This document shows positions 1-7,960 of a stretch of DNA of 64,000 bases, piece after piece. The notes under the pieces were generated by a model, which saw only the letters and a list, made by a program, of their open reading frames with translations, was not told the origin of the DNA and did no database searches. The first letter of the stretch is position 1; each line of letters starts with the position of its first letter. Origin of the DNA: QKMZ01 sp012965515 (GTDB lineage: Bacteria > Cyanobacteriota > Vampirovibrionia > Obscuribacterales > Obscuribacteraceae); assembly GCA_937879965.1 (NCBI GenBank), contig CALFMP010000036.1, positions 124,001-188,000 on the forward strand, given 5' to 3'. The position numbers and the translations under genes were made by a program.

Positions 1-657
1 CTCTCCGTTTCTGACTATCGGACGATCTTCAATTACGCCAATTCCAAACGTAGAAGTGCAAACACACGGACCTGTAATGGCTGTGACACCGTATTTTCCG
101 AGGGAGCTAAGACCAAAACTTGCTCGGGTTATCTGCAAACGTAGTCTTGGCATAACCATTGCCATTCTTATGATCAGCTGTCGAACCAGCCAAGGCATCT
201 TGGAAAATCTGTGCTCTGTATTTAGCTCCGGCTGATTGACAATTGAATTGTCGGAGAATGTGATGAGTTCTTGCATGATTGCCTGCAGGTCCTTCTTGTG
301 AGGCTCATCGATTGTCCCGAAAAAGACAGCGGGTTTTCCATCGACAAAGCGCTCAACGGTAAAACCTCCGCATATCCTCTCTAGAACAGCAAGGAGTCCA
401 AAGGGCAAGGCGAGGCTTCTGGAGGCTGGGAAGGAAGCCTGAGCGGTGGCAATTGCTTTCAGAAATATCGCTGTTTCTGTTAGTCTGATGCCTTTTTTGC
501 GAAATTCTCTTTTTAGTTCTTTTACCCATTCCATATCAACGTCGCAGAATACTGTCGCCGGCACTGCATCTTTACTGACAATAGTAATTAGATCCAGAAC
601 ATTCCATCGGCTACGTTCAAGTTGTGAATATGTAAAAGCTGGTTCTGGTTTTTCCAT
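1..657 (-). CDS. 2-oxoacid dehydrogenase acyltransferase (E2)-like catalytic domain, 3' end cut by window edge
   Basis: An open frame runs from an ATG at 657 leftwards off the window, giving 219 codons without a stop. The visible C-terminal part reads SSLGKYGVTAITGP, then TSTFGIGVIEDRPIVRNGE, the pattern of the CAT-like catalytic domain of dihydrolipoamide acyltransferases (a 'GIG-xIEDRPVV' strand near the active site). An upstream stretch with ATVFCDVDMEWVKELKREF also fits the early strand and helix of that fold. No lipoyl or peripheral-subunit-binding domain precedes it: the catalytic-like domain begins near residue 35. It is therefore a stand-alone acyltransferase-like protein rather than a classical E2. 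The catalytic His-Asp motif would lie beyond the window edge and cannot be checked. Substrate unknown. Confidence 0.7.
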   Translation of the reverse strand, partial: MEKPEPAFTYSQLERSRWNVLDLITIVSKDAVPATVFCDVDMEWVKELKREFRKKGIRLTETAIFLKAIATAQASFPASRSLALPFGLLAVLERICGGFTVERFVDGKPAVFFGTIDEPHKKDLQAIMQELITFSDNSIVNQPELNTEHRFSKMPWLVRQLIIRMAMVMPRLRLQITRASFGLSSLGKYGVTAITGPCVCTSTFGIGVIEDRPIVRNGE

Positions 658-719
658 GACTATGCGCGCATACAAAGTGAACTGGTTAAACAGGAAAGAC
701 CCAGGTTGTTCCACAAAAA

Positions 720-747
720 GAAGACGCCAGGTCTAACTGGCGTCTTC
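720..747 (-). terminator. Intrinsic terminator reading leftwards
   Basis: A perfect 11-bp stem (GAAGACGCCAG / CTGGCGTCTTC) with a 6-nt loop is followed, on the minus strand, by TTTTTG. It could end a leftward transcript covering 733-927. That would insulate the acyltransferase gene at 1-657 from upstream transcription. Confidence 0.75.
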
Positions 748-927
748 AGGCTCTAAGCTTTCGCTCTGGTGCCTGCTGCCCCTGGGGAGTTCTTCAATTC
801 CACCCTGGGTTTCTCTTGCAATACTAGTGTAATACCAGTGTTCAATACCGGTATCATCACTAAGTATCATTCTGAGATCAGCCCTGGGGATTAGAGGCGA
901 AAACGCCATGGTGGCTTGCTTTTCCAC
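733..927 (-). CDS. Small hypothetical protein (64 aa), uncertain
   Basis: This short frame starts at a GTG (927), with an alternative ATG at 909, and ends with its stop codon inside the loop of the terminator at 720-747. The predicted product is hydrophilic and acidic at its C-terminus (SLEPEDAS). No domain is recognised and no convincing Shine-Dalgarno sequence precedes either start. The only support for a real gene is the correctly oriented terminator placed exactly at its end. The rest of 658-984 shows nothing else coding. Confidence 0.3.
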   Translation of the reverse strand: MEKQATMAFSPLIPRADLRMILSDDTGIEHWYYTSIARETQGGIEELPRGSRHQSESLEPEDAS

Positions 928-984
928 CAGAAATTCAGAGTGCGAATTGTGTCCACTATCAGCCGGGAGTAAAACCTACGGTGG

Positions 985-1599
985 ATGCTTTTGAGTCCAA
1001 AGCATCTGCACAATAGTTTTGCAGTGGGTCGTTCGTGCCGAGGTTTCAGTACGGTGCCAAAGTCATTTACATCTCAACTTTTGAGAACTCAATCTGCGAC
1101 ATACATTGTTGAAGTGGCGGTAATTCTCTTTGTCCTCTTCTTTCTTATCGCACTTCCTTTGGTCGACTTAGCTACGTTTACAATGCGTGCATCGCTTCTG
1201 TCTACATGTGCCAGAGATGCTGCTTTTCACGCAGCCAAAGCTAAGAGCTTTGTCTCAGATATTTCGTCAACAAATCTCTCCGCCAAAAGTATTGCGAACC
1301 GAATAGCGTTAATGGAAGCGGCTGCTTTTAGCGATATAAGCGTTGAGTCAGTGCAAACCTCAGTATTGATTACGAATCTCGACACCAAAGAAGTGAGCAG
1401 GCAACTCACCGTTCTTACGCTTGCACCTAACACAGATCAGTATGTTTATCAAATCGAAGTTTCTGTTACCGGCAGAGTCAAGCCGCTCTTACTGTTTAGC
1501 AAAAATTGGTTCGGTGATATTCCCGGTTTGACAGACTGGATTCCTGTCACTGTCCGAAGTCGCGAGTATTGTGAAAATCCCCAAGGCTTAATGCTTTGA
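985..1599 (+). CDS. TadE-like pilus/secretion accessory membrane protein
   Basis: The 204-residue product has one hydrophobic segment near residues 40-65, followed by a helix rich in Ala and Arg (CARDAAFHAAKAKS). This matches the TadE/TadF pseudopilin-like layout: a short cytoplasmic N-terminus, one transmembrane helix, then an extracytoplasmic domain. The preceding segment (QSATYIVEVAVILFVLFF) contains the Glu typical of pseudopilin-type helices. It is the first gene of a rightward cluster, with the TadG/VWA gene 37 bp downstream and another TadE-like gene after that. Such proteins assist Flp/Tad pilus assembly. No other Tad genes are in the window, so the system may be an orphan cluster. 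The N-terminal 35 residues before the helix are long for the family, so the true start could be further in. Confidence 0.6.
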   Translation: MLLSPKHLHNSFAVGRSCRGFSTVPKSFTSQLLRTQSATYIVEVAVILFVLFFLIALPLVDLATFTMRASLLSTCARDAAFHAAKAKSFVSDISSTNLSAKSIANRIALMEAAAFSDISVESVQTSVLITNLDTKEVSRQLTVLTLAPNTDQYVYQIEVSVTGRVKPLLLFSKNWFGDIPGLTDWIPVTVRSREYCENPQGLML

Positions 1600-1636
1600 T
1601 GATTCCGATTGTTTGAAGTAGGTCGAGGAAGTTCTT

Positions 1637-3409
1637 ATGCTGAAGAAAACTCTCAGAAAGCGCAAGTGGAGACAAAGTGGTGTCACTGTCATGATACTTG
1701 GTCTTTTTCTTGCGGCTTTTGCCGTAGTACCTCTAGGTTTGCTCGCTTTCGAATTACATAGAGCGGAACTAGCACGTGAACAGCTCCGCTCTGTCTGTGA
1801 GTCAGCAGCCTTGGCCGCGGCTGCAACTTTGGCTGGATCTGATTTGAACAATCCTGTTGAATCTCATCAAAATGCCATGAATTCAGCTCTTCATTTCTTC
1901 CAGGCAAATTCAGTTATCGGCTATTCATTGAATACTTCAAGACTCGCCGGTTCGAAAGATGAGAAGCCCAGTGCTAAGATGGGAAATCTTTTCGTTCAAT
2001 TTCTCGATCCACACAATAGTCTTCAGCCTGTTCCTCTTGGGGATCCCAAAGGAAAAGTGGTGCAGATTTTTGGAAATCTCAATGCCGAACCTGCATTCAG
2101 CAAGTTCTTGCCCCTGGGTAATTTTCTAATCTCTGCCACTTCTTCTGCAGGAGTTCCGAGCCTTGATGTTGTTCTTTGCTTTGACGTGTCAGGTTCTATC
2201 GACGATCAGACCCCAGTCACTTTTGTTCGCCGGCAGTGGGATACAACTACCGGCAAAGTGGTATATATCGTTCCCCCTTGCCGAGCCGGCGCTGCCGCCG
2301 GACCATCTGCGTCCGGAAAGATCTACGACGTTTTGGGTCCTCCTCCTACAGGCAGTCGCACAAATGCAACGTTTCCACAATGGCTTTCGATTTCCAACCA
2401 ATCCGATCACCGCTACCCTCTAAACTTCAGTGAGGAAGGAAGCGCCAGAGGACTTCGTGGCACCACCGACAGTGGCTCTCCTCCAGGAAATTGCCCCCCC
2501 GGCACAGCCTCTACTGGCGATCGATACACATATACTGACCTGGTCGTAAATATCGATGGAAACGACGTTTTTCATGGCATTACTGTGAATGGATATAGAT
2601 TTCCGGACATCGGTACGTTGGTCGAAGCAAGCAGGGGAAATCTGGAAAACGACACCGTTTTTCGAAGCAGTAAAGCCGATAAGGCGCTGCCTCACATAAG
2701 CCCCATGGCTGGGTATCAAGAACAGTACAGAAGACTGGCCCAGGCGCATCTCCATCCAATTCTTGAAGCTCAAGATGCATCGAATGCCTTTCTCACAATA
2801 ATAAACACAAATACGGATGCACACTTTGGCTTCGTTACGTTTGCAACTAATGCTGGTAAGAGCCCCGTTGATTACGAACGACAGTCCAATGTTGATTCAA
2901 CCTATCCACAAGCCGGCTCGCAGAACTTTCCGCTGCCACAAATCAAGATCAGTCCAACTGAAACGGTAACGAACTTCAGTTCGATTCTTGCCTTGATTCC
3001 TAATACGTCAGCCTATACGTCCACTAATATTGGCGATGCCCTTATGGAAGCTGTCAACCAGCTTAAAAATTCATCCAGAAAGGGTTCGCGCAAAGCAATC
3101 GTTCTCTTTACGGATGGACAGCCAACCGCGGGTGGCCCGCTGCATCAAGATCCCTGGAGTAATTCTCGATTAGCGGCTCTTGAAGCCAAGAAGCAAGCTA
3201 TTCCCATTTACACGATTGGGCTCGCTCAAAATCCGGAAATTATTCCTTCGGAAGTAGCGATTCTCAATGATGAAAATTCAAATCCGTCGTCGGGTGGTAT
3301 TGCGGCGATAGCAGGCAACGGTGGGAAGTTCTTTTTGGTAACCGACTCTAACAAGCTTCGCTGGACGTTTGAGAATGTTGCTCGCCAGCTTGTTCAATTA
3401 GTGAGATGA
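1637..3409 (+). CDS. TadG-like membrane protein with VWA domain
   Basis: The 590-residue protein begins with a basic segment and one transmembrane helix (about residues 13-38), followed by an Ala-rich TadG-like helix (CESAALAAAATLAG). From residue 178 it carries a von Willebrand factor A domain. The MIDAS motif DVSGS spans residues 183-187, with a later TNIGDAL and VLFTDGQPTAGG corresponding to the remaining MIDAS Thr and Asp. A segment of about 170 residues, containing Cys and Pro-Gly-rich stretches, separates the first MIDAS strand from the rest of the VWA fold, which is unusually large. The product likely sits in the inner membrane with the VWA domain outside the cytoplasm, where it could bind a partner through a divalent ion. 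Its stop overlaps the start of the next gene (ATGA at 3406), implying translational coupling. Confidence 0.8.
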   Translation: MLKKTLRKRKWRQSGVTVMILGLFLAAFAVVPLGLLAFELHRAELAREQLRSVCESAALAAAATLAGSDLNNPVESHQNAMNSALHFFQANSVIGYSLNTSRLAGSKDEKPSAKMGNLFVQFLDPHNSLQPVPLGDPKGKVVQIFGNLNAEPAFSKFLPLGNFLISATSSAGVPSLDVVLCFDVSGSIDDQTPVTFVRRQWDTTTGKVVYIVPPCRAGAAAGPSASGKIYDVLGPPPTGSRTNATFPQWLSISNQSDHRYPLNFSEEGSARGLRGTTDSGSPPGNCPPGTASTGDRYTYTDLVVNIDGNDVFHGITVNGYRFPDIGTLVEASRGNLENDTVFRSSKADKALPHISPMAGYQEQYRRLAQAHLHPILEAQDASNAFLTIINTNTDAHFGFVTFATNAGKSPVDYERQSNVDSTYPQAGSQNFPLPQIKISPTETVTNFSSILALIPNTSAYTSTNIGDALMEAVNQLKNSSRKGSRKAIVLFTDGQPTAGGPLHQDPWSNSRLAALEAKKQAIPIYTIGLAQNPEIIPSEVAILNDENSNPSSGGIAAIAGNGGKFFLVTDSNKLRWTFENVARQLVQLVR

Positions 3410-3891
3410 AATCAATGAACGTAATAGAGACAACGCGCAGACAGTCTGCACAAATTGCAGTCGAACTAATAGTCGCCTGTTTGCTTTTCTTGCCGATTAG
3501 CATTCTGGGATTTTCCACATTGATCTGTCAGATGGCTGTATCGATCAATGATAGAGCTTGCCGCGATGCTGCGCGTATTGCGGCAGAAGCCAGTGACTAC
3601 AGTGCGGCTCTGAAGCGTGCCCAGGCAATAATTGTGACGCACAAGACATCGGGACCGATGTTCGGGCCGGTTCAACTTGATACCTCAAAATTCATTTTCG
3701 AGGATTATGCTGGTACACCGCCACAAAATGCTTATCCGTATGTTTCGGTCACTACCACAATGCCGTGCACTGTTCCAGCTTATATCAGACTCTTTGGGGA
3801 AACCGTCAGTGAGCCGAAGTCCGTCAACTTTAGGAGAACTTATACGTTTCCTATCGTAAAGCTCAAACTTTATTATCCGGCTGAAGACTGA
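3406..3891 (+). CDS. TadE-like membrane protein
   Basis: The 161-residue product has one hydrophobic helix at about residues 19-42, introduced by SAQIAVELIVAC, which contains the Glu typical of TadE-type helices. A polar helix rich in Arg and Ala follows (CRDAARIAAEASDYSAALK). The gene overlaps the TadG/VWA stop by four bases, so the three genes 985-3891 form one operon. The role is probably as a minor pseudopilin-like partner of the VWA protein. It ends convergently, 19 bp from the next leftward gene. Confidence 0.65.
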   Translation: MKSMNVIETTRRQSAQIAVELIVACLLFLPISILGFSTLICQMAVSINDRACRDAARIAAEASDYSAALKRAQAIIVTHKTSGPMFGPVQLDTSKFIFEDYAGTPPQNAYPYVSVTTTMPCTVPAYIRLFGETVSEPKSVNFRRTYTFPIVKLKLYYPAED

Positions 3892-3909
3892 TTTGCTTGG
3901 GTTTTTGTA

Positions 3910-4584
3910 TCACCGTTTATCAGCTTGAAACTCCAGGAACTTTTGTTCTAGATTGCCGCGTTCGTCATAGTTAATTACTGTGAATGGCCTGATTCTTCTG
4001 TCAATGCAGATGCTGCGAGAGACATGCAGTGGCTTTCCGCTGGCATCAAAGTCGCTTATCTTCATTTCGACCTTTATGATGCCGTCACTAAGAGGGCTAT
4101 AAGTAACGTCAGTAATTTCGTAGAAATTGTCATAGAGTTGCTGCCGGCTTCTTGGAGAACGCACAACCTTTCCGATGGTGCGTAGAGTCAATTTGTCAGT
4201 GTATGAGCTAAGGACAGAAACCTGAATAATGTTCTGGGTTTCGCAGTATTCGTTGGTTTCTAGTGTTCTCTGATAAGGTGTGGCGATGTAATGCCATATT
4301 CTGCCATAGGAGTCTTGCTGCGTTCCGATTGTTCGTACCATGCTGACAGCGATGTTGACCGGTTTGCTTAGCAATCGCCGCCCCGTCGAACAGTCTATCG
4401 AATCGAAAAATGTGCGAACGCGGGTTTGCCAGGTTCCAGCTAGCCATGCGGGCACTTGAATCCACTGGTAGGTCTCTTGATTCTCGGTCACTGATGAGCC
4501 GACCATTGCCGATGTGCTTGCGCTGGCGCTTGCGAAAAGGAGCAGAAGAGCCCCGAAAGCAGCTAGGCATATTTTTTTTGTCAC
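3910..4584 (-). CDS. Secreted protein of unknown function
   Basis: The 224-residue product starts with a clear signal peptide (Lys-Lys, then a hydrophobic run about residues 5-20, ending in SASAS). The mature part is beta-rich and aromatic. It includes PAWLAGTWQ near residue 47, reminiscent of lipocalin-like 'GTW' starts, but no family can be named firmly. The start is a GTG at 4584, preceded by TTGGAGAAG. That Shine-Dalgarno sequence lies inside one arm of a perfect 10-bp inverted repeat (4593-4634), so translation may be controlled by leader structure. The protein is probably periplasmic. Function unknown. Confidence 0.65.
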   Translation of the reverse strand: MTKKICLAAFGALLLLFASASASTSAMVGSSVTENQETYQWIQVPAWLAGTWQTRVRTFFDSIDCSTGRRLLSKPVNIAVSMVRTIGTQQDSYGRIWHYIATPYQRTLETNEYCETQNIIQVSVLSSYTDKLTLRTIGKVVRSPRSRQQLYDNFYEITDVTYSPLSDGIIKVEMKISDFDASGKPLHVSRSICIDRRIRPFTVINYDERGNLEQKFLEFQADKR

Positions 4585-4592
4585 TGTAACTT

Positions 4593-4634
4593 CTCCAACA
4601 AGCTTGGCTAATTTAGTTCATTCTCTTGTTGGAG
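4593..4634 (-). promoter_or_regulatory. Leader hairpin that can sequester the ribosome binding site of the 3910-4584 gene
   Basis: CTCCAACAAG at 4593-4602 is perfectly complementary to CTTGTTGGAG at 4625-4634, with a 22-nt loop. On the minus strand the arm nearest the gene contains GGAG, the ribosome binding site of the GTG start at 4584. The hairpin would hide this site when folded. Confidence 0.45.
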
Positions 4635-4819
4635 ATATCAGGCAAAAGGACTAGTGAATCTTCTTCTTCAAGACGAAAAGTGTTGCGACTCATTCTCGCT
4701 TGGTTCGGCAGAATGCTTCGCTAGATTGATTTGGATTGACAGCGCATCAAGTAATCTAGCGATCAACGATTAAGCGTATTTAGAGTTTGTTTTGAGGTCA
4801 AGTAAATCCGGAGGTCTCG

Positions 4820-5419
4820 CTGGCATCTGTCCCCGGAGTCGGCAAAAAGCTGGCAGCAGAGATCCACAACAAATTAGGAATCGAAAATCTCCACGACTTA
4901 GAAATTGCAGCGAATGACGGTCGTCTTGCGGCTGTACCGGGCATGGGTGAAAAACGGCTGCGCGCTGTGCGAGAGTGCCTAGCTGGTAGGTTTCATCGAT
5001 TTCCTGTGATGAAGTCGCCAAAAGTCCAAAGTCACATTCATTCGCCAGGCAATAACCCTGAAGTAAATGTGGCTGAGATTCTCAGTATTGATAATGAATA
5101 CAATCTTGCTGTCAAAAAGCATAGTCTGCCTTTAATCACTCCTAAACGATTCAATCCAACAAGAAGCGCATGGCTGCCTGTTTTACATACAGTTAGAAAC
5201 AATAGTCGCTATACTGCAATGTACTCAAATACTGCAAGAGCGCATGAGCTTGGGACACAGAGAGACTGGGTCGTGATTTATCTTGACGGCGGTAATCTGC
5301 AGTGGACGGTTGTCACTGCTCGATATGGTTCATTAGCTGGAAAGAGAGTGGTGCGCGGGCATGAGCGAGAGTGCCTGGAGTTTTATCAACTCCCTGCTGT
5401 TGCTGCGCCGTCGCAATAA
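4820..5419 (+). CDS. Helix-hairpin-helix DNA-binding protein, apparently 5'-truncated or CTG-initiated
   Basis: The frame continues upstream of the first ATG (4943) as ASVPGVGKKLAAEIHNKLG, then AAVPGMGEKRLRAVRE. These are two tandem helix-hairpin-helix motifs that are clearly coding, so the ATG at 4943 is too late. The open frame begins after a TGA at 4793 and contains no ATG or GTG; the only candidate is CTG at 4820, five bases after GGAGG. The C-terminal half (about residues 100-185, with ARAHELG, DWVVIYLDGG and KRVVRG) resembles the C-terminal domain of PolX-like HhH proteins. From memory those usually carry about 100 more N-terminal residues, which are absent here. It may be a decayed remnant or a short CTG-started protein. 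It overlaps the convergent PLP gene by 34 bp. Confidence 0.55.
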   Translation: MASVPGVGKKLAAEIHNKLGIENLHDLEIAANDGRLAAVPGMGEKRLRAVRECLAGRFHRFPVMKSPKVQSHIHSPGNNPEVNVAEILSIDNEYNLAVKKHSLPLITPKRFNPTRSAWLPVLHTVRNNSRYTAMYSNTARAHELGTQRDWVVIYLDGGNLQWTVVTARYGSLAGKRVVRGHERECLEFYQLPAVAAPSQ

Positions 5420-6741
5420 TTGGACGGATCTGCAGATGTTTCTTCTAGAGCTCTAGATAAATCAGCAATGATGTCGTGCCAATCTTCAAGACCCAACGAA
5501 AGGCGAATACCCCCGGGCGAAATGCCTATGGCATTTTTGAGATCGTCAGGCAGCGCCGCATGCGTCATCGAGTACGGCGCTTCGATCAATGTTCTAATCT
5601 GTCCGAGGCTCACCGCAAGCGTGATACACCTGGAGTTCTTAGCCACGACATTTATAAACATTTCTGCAGCCTTCTGCGCACGGCCTTGATTTCCCTTCAA
5701 GACAAAATAGATGACTGTGCCAGGTGCAAATTTTCCGTCATAGCTAAACATCTGTTTGCGGGCGAGTTCTCTTTGAGGAAAGGATTCCAACCCTGGATAT
5801 ATTACTTTCTCGATCATTGGATGACCCTCAAGAAAGTGGGCTATTTTCATTGCTGACTTTTGCTGATTTACCATTCGAGCCGCTAATGTAGGCAGACCAT
5901 AAACAAGAATCGGCCATGCGCCTTTCGGCGAGAGGACGCCACCAAAGTCTTTTCGATACAAGAGCAAATCTCTTTGATACTTGGCAGAGGCTATCACTGC
6001 TCCTCCCATGTCTGTTCCAAAGCCGCCAATGTTTTTGGTTAAGCTTTGAACGACCATGTCTGCTCCGAATTGAAGCGGCCTCTGGCAGAATGGTGTCGCA
6101 AATGTGTTATCCACAATCAGTAGAATTTCGCGACCCTTGGGTCTGGTTGCATTCACGTCGGAAATTGATTTCTTTATGGAGGCAATATCCAGTATGTCTA
6201 ATGTTGGGTTGACAGGCGTTTCCAGATAAACCACCCTCGTATTGCAAGTGATGGAAGACCAGAATGCACTGGGATCTTTTAAATCAACAAACGAGGTAGT
6301 AATACCCTGTCTTGGGAGCCAGTTTGCAAACAGGCTGTACGTGCAGCCGTACAATGTGTGATGCGCGACAATTTCGTCACCGTGTTTTGTAGTAACTCCT
6401 ATGGCAGCGCTGATTGCCGCCATTCCAGTGGCAAAACAGACTGCAACGTCGCCGCCTTCCGCACATGCAAGTTTTTCTTCAAGCATGCCTCGGGCCGGTT
6501 CATCTAATCGGTCGTAGATAAAGATCGGAAGACTGTCAATGTCTTCTGGATTGGCAAAGTGAGCAAAACCTTCAGCTCCCCTTTGGACGTTGTCTAGTCT
6601 ATACGCGCAAGACGCTGACATGGGAGGAACAATATGATGATTGTATTCCCAGTGTTTGCTTCCATAGCTTCCGTCAATCATGCGAGTTCGCATGTTGTAG
6701 TTCGCCTGATTTTGTTCTTTATTCTTAGCCATCGAAAGCAT
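5386..6741 (-). CDS. Trans-sulfuration family PLP enzyme (methionine gamma-lyase / cystathionine gamma-synthase-like)
   Basis: The 451-residue protein has the Cys/Met metabolism PLP fold: FATGMAAISA (residues about 103-112) for cofactor phosphate binding, DNTFATP (211-217) with the Asp that pairs with the pyridine nitrogen, and QSLTKNIGG with the Schiff-base lysine K236. These enzymes perform beta/gamma elimination or replacement on sulfur amino acids. Which reaction occurs here cannot be settled from the sequence. The N-terminal 35 residues before YNHHIVPP are longer than usual, with no strong ribosome binding site at the annotated ATG, so the start is uncertain. The gene is divergent from hsp20. 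A sulfur role would fit the persulfide locus 10 kb away. Confidence 0.8.
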   Translation of the reverse strand: MLSMAKNKEQNQANYNMRTRMIDGSYGSKHWEYNHHIVPPMSASCAYRLDNVQRGAEGFAHFANPEDIDSLPIFIYDRLDEPARGMLEEKLACAEGGDVAVCFATGMAAISAAIGVTTKHGDEIVAHHTLYGCTYSLFANWLPRQGITTSFVDLKDPSAFWSSITCNTRVVYLETPVNPTLDILDIASIKKSISDVNATRPKGREILLIVDNTFATPFCQRPLQFGADMVVQSLTKNIGGFGTDMGGAVIASAKYQRDLLLYRKDFGGVLSPKGAWPILVYGLPTLAARMVNQQKSAMKIAHFLEGHPMIEKVIYPGLESFPQRELARKQMFSYDGKFAPGTVIYFVLKGNQGRAQKAAEMFINVVAKNSRCITLAVSLGQIRTLIEAPYSMTHAALPDDLKNAIGISPGGIRLSLGLEDWHDIIADLSRALEETSADPSNYCDGAATAGS

Positions 6742-6761
6742 CCGGATCGGGTATCACTATT

Positions 6762-6777
6762 GCAACGATAACGTTGC
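6762..6777. repeat. Short inverted repeat in the PLP enzyme/hsp20 divergent region
   Basis: GCAACG-ATAA-CGTTGC is a perfect 6-bp inverted repeat 21 bp upstream of the PLP gene start. It may be an operator. It does not resemble the CIRCE element known from heat-shock genes. Confidence 0.3.
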
Positions 6778-6882
6778 GTATTTAATGTGAGCCTCGTTCT
6801 CAGGAATGATGATGTGGACGTGCTTCTGGTGTGTCTCTTTCCTGAGAGTCCGCAAATTTTCGAGTGACGTGCTTTTCTGCGA

Positions 6883-6900
6883 ATCATACTTTTGATGCAT
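6883..6900 (-). promoter_or_regulatory. Candidate regulon operator upstream of hsp20
   Basis: Reading leftwards, ATGCATC-AAA-AGTATGAT keeps the right half of the 18-bp palindrome proposed for this window (ATMGWCC-N3-RGTATGAT). It lies 118 bp upstream of the hsp20 start and 142 bp upstream of the divergent PLP gene. The left half is weak. Confidence 0.35.
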
Positions 6901-7017
6901 CATATCAATCCGAATGTAGATGTAGCGAAGCGAGCTTCCGGGCGATGATATGTCCAGGTTGCTTATCAAGGCAAGCAAAGATAACTATTGGCGAGACTCA
7001 TTAAAGGAGAAAGGAAA

Positions 7018-7530
7018 ATGACTACAGCGACGCCTGTTAAGGAAGAAAAGGCCAAGGAAACTAAGAAAGAATCCACAGCTATTGCTCGCAGGGAGCATCC
7101 GTTTCTTGCGTTGCAGGAAGAGATGAATCACTTGTTTGAGGAGTTCAAGGGCGGGCTTCCTTTTGGCAGAAACAGATGGTTTGAACCAATGTCGGAATTC
7201 AGTGCCAAGGTAGATATGAAAGATGATGACAAAGTAATTGTCGTCAGTGCTGAATTGCCAGGCGTTGAAATGAAAGACATTGAAGTGAAGGTCGAGGACA
7301 GATCTCTTGTAATTAAAGGAGAGAAACGCTCTGAGAAGGAAGAGAAGGACAAAAACTATTACAGAATGGAAAGAAGCTATGGCTCGTTTTATCGCTTGCT
7401 TCCATTGCCGGCGGCGGTTGAGAAGGATGCAGTGGAGGCCGTCTACAAGGACGGTGTGCTGAAAGTGACCTTACCTAAATCGAAAGAAGCGATCGAGAAT
7501 GGCAAGAATATTGCGGTAAAGGCCGGTTAG
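7018..7530 (+). CDS. Small heat shock protein, Hsp20/alpha-crystallin family
   Basis: The 170-residue product carries an alpha-crystallin domain at about residues 60-155. Recognisable elements are KVDMKDDDKVIVVSAELPGV, RSLVIKGEKR and the C-terminal GVLKVTLPK strand, followed by a short tail. These chaperones hold unfolding proteins in the cytoplasm without ATP. The ATG at 7018 is chosen because AAAGGAGA lies seven bases before it; an in-frame upstream start would add only ten unlikely residues. The N-terminus is charged (KEEKAKETKKES). A strong terminator follows. In the mycobacterial DosR regulon an Hsp20 (HspX) is a hallmark member, which matches the USP-rich context here. Confidence 0.93.
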   Translation: MTTATPVKEEKAKETKKESTAIARREHPFLALQEEMNHLFEEFKGGLPFGRNRWFEPMSEFSAKVDMKDDDKVIVVSAELPGVEMKDIEVKVEDRSLVIKGEKRSEKEEKDKNYYRMERSYGSFYRLLPLPAAVEKDAVEAVYKDGVLKVTLPKSKEAIENGKNIAVKAG

Positions 7531-7550
7531 TCCGCTCTTACAGTAAGCAG

Positions 7551-7578
7551 AAGGCGCGCCTATCACGGGCGCGCTTTT
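7551..7578 (+). terminator. Intrinsic terminator after hsp20
   Basis: A GC-rich stem (AAGGCGCGCC / GGCGCGCTTTT, 7-nt loop) with one G-T pair is followed by a short T run, 20 bp after the hsp20 stop. Confidence 0.85.
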
Positions 7579-7582
7579 GGTT

Positions 7583-7942
7583 TCAAATTCTTGAACGGTC
7601 TTTTGTCCTATTCGCCCTTGTCGATTGGACCTTGTTGCCAATGAAAGCTACCAACGGTGTCAAGCGGGCGCTAATCTCAGTTTGCAGGTCAGGATCCATC
7701 AAGCAGCGATCAAGCTCTGCCGCAGTGAAAAGTTTGATAGCGCGTTTGTCACCCCGACCTAGAATATTCAACTGATAGGAAGTGGTGTCGTCGCCGATAC
7801 CACAAATCTCCCAACTCCAACTCTTAATTTCTAAGGAAAGTACTTTAGAGATATCTTCAAGCCGGTTGCCAATCCAGTCCATAGCATCATTTCGAGTGTC
7901 TATGCCGACTATTTCGCTTCCTGTTTTTTTATGCAATTGCAA
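7583..7942 (-). CDS. Small protein of an apparent local W-E / FTAxEL family
   Basis: I do not recognise this 119-residue protein in a named family. Its core reads SWSWEICGIGDD, then YQLNILGRGDKRAIKLFTAAEL and DPDLQTEISARL. The same order (Trp-x2-Glu, two predicted strands, Phe/Leu-x-Ala-x-(E/D)-Leu, then Asp-x2-Leu-Gln-x2-Ile) recurs in the proteins at 10391, 10691 and 11160, which suggests local paralogues. No signal peptide or membrane helix is seen, so it is probably cytoplasmic. It converges on hsp20, with 52 bp and a terminator between. Confidence 0.6.
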   Translation of the reverse strand: MQLHKKTGSEIVGIDTRNDAMDWIGNRLEDISKVLSLEIKSWSWEICGIGDDTTSYQLNILGRGDKRAIKLFTAAELDRCLMDPDLQTEISARLTPLVAFIGNKVQSTRANRTKDRSRI

Positions 7943-7960
7943 CTCTCCTAGAGAACAACT

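Noticed and set aside
6757..6978. Leftward 73-codon frame between the PLP gene and hsp20
   Set aside because: No ribosome binding site or known motif; it overlaps the candidate operator and promoter region of hsp20.
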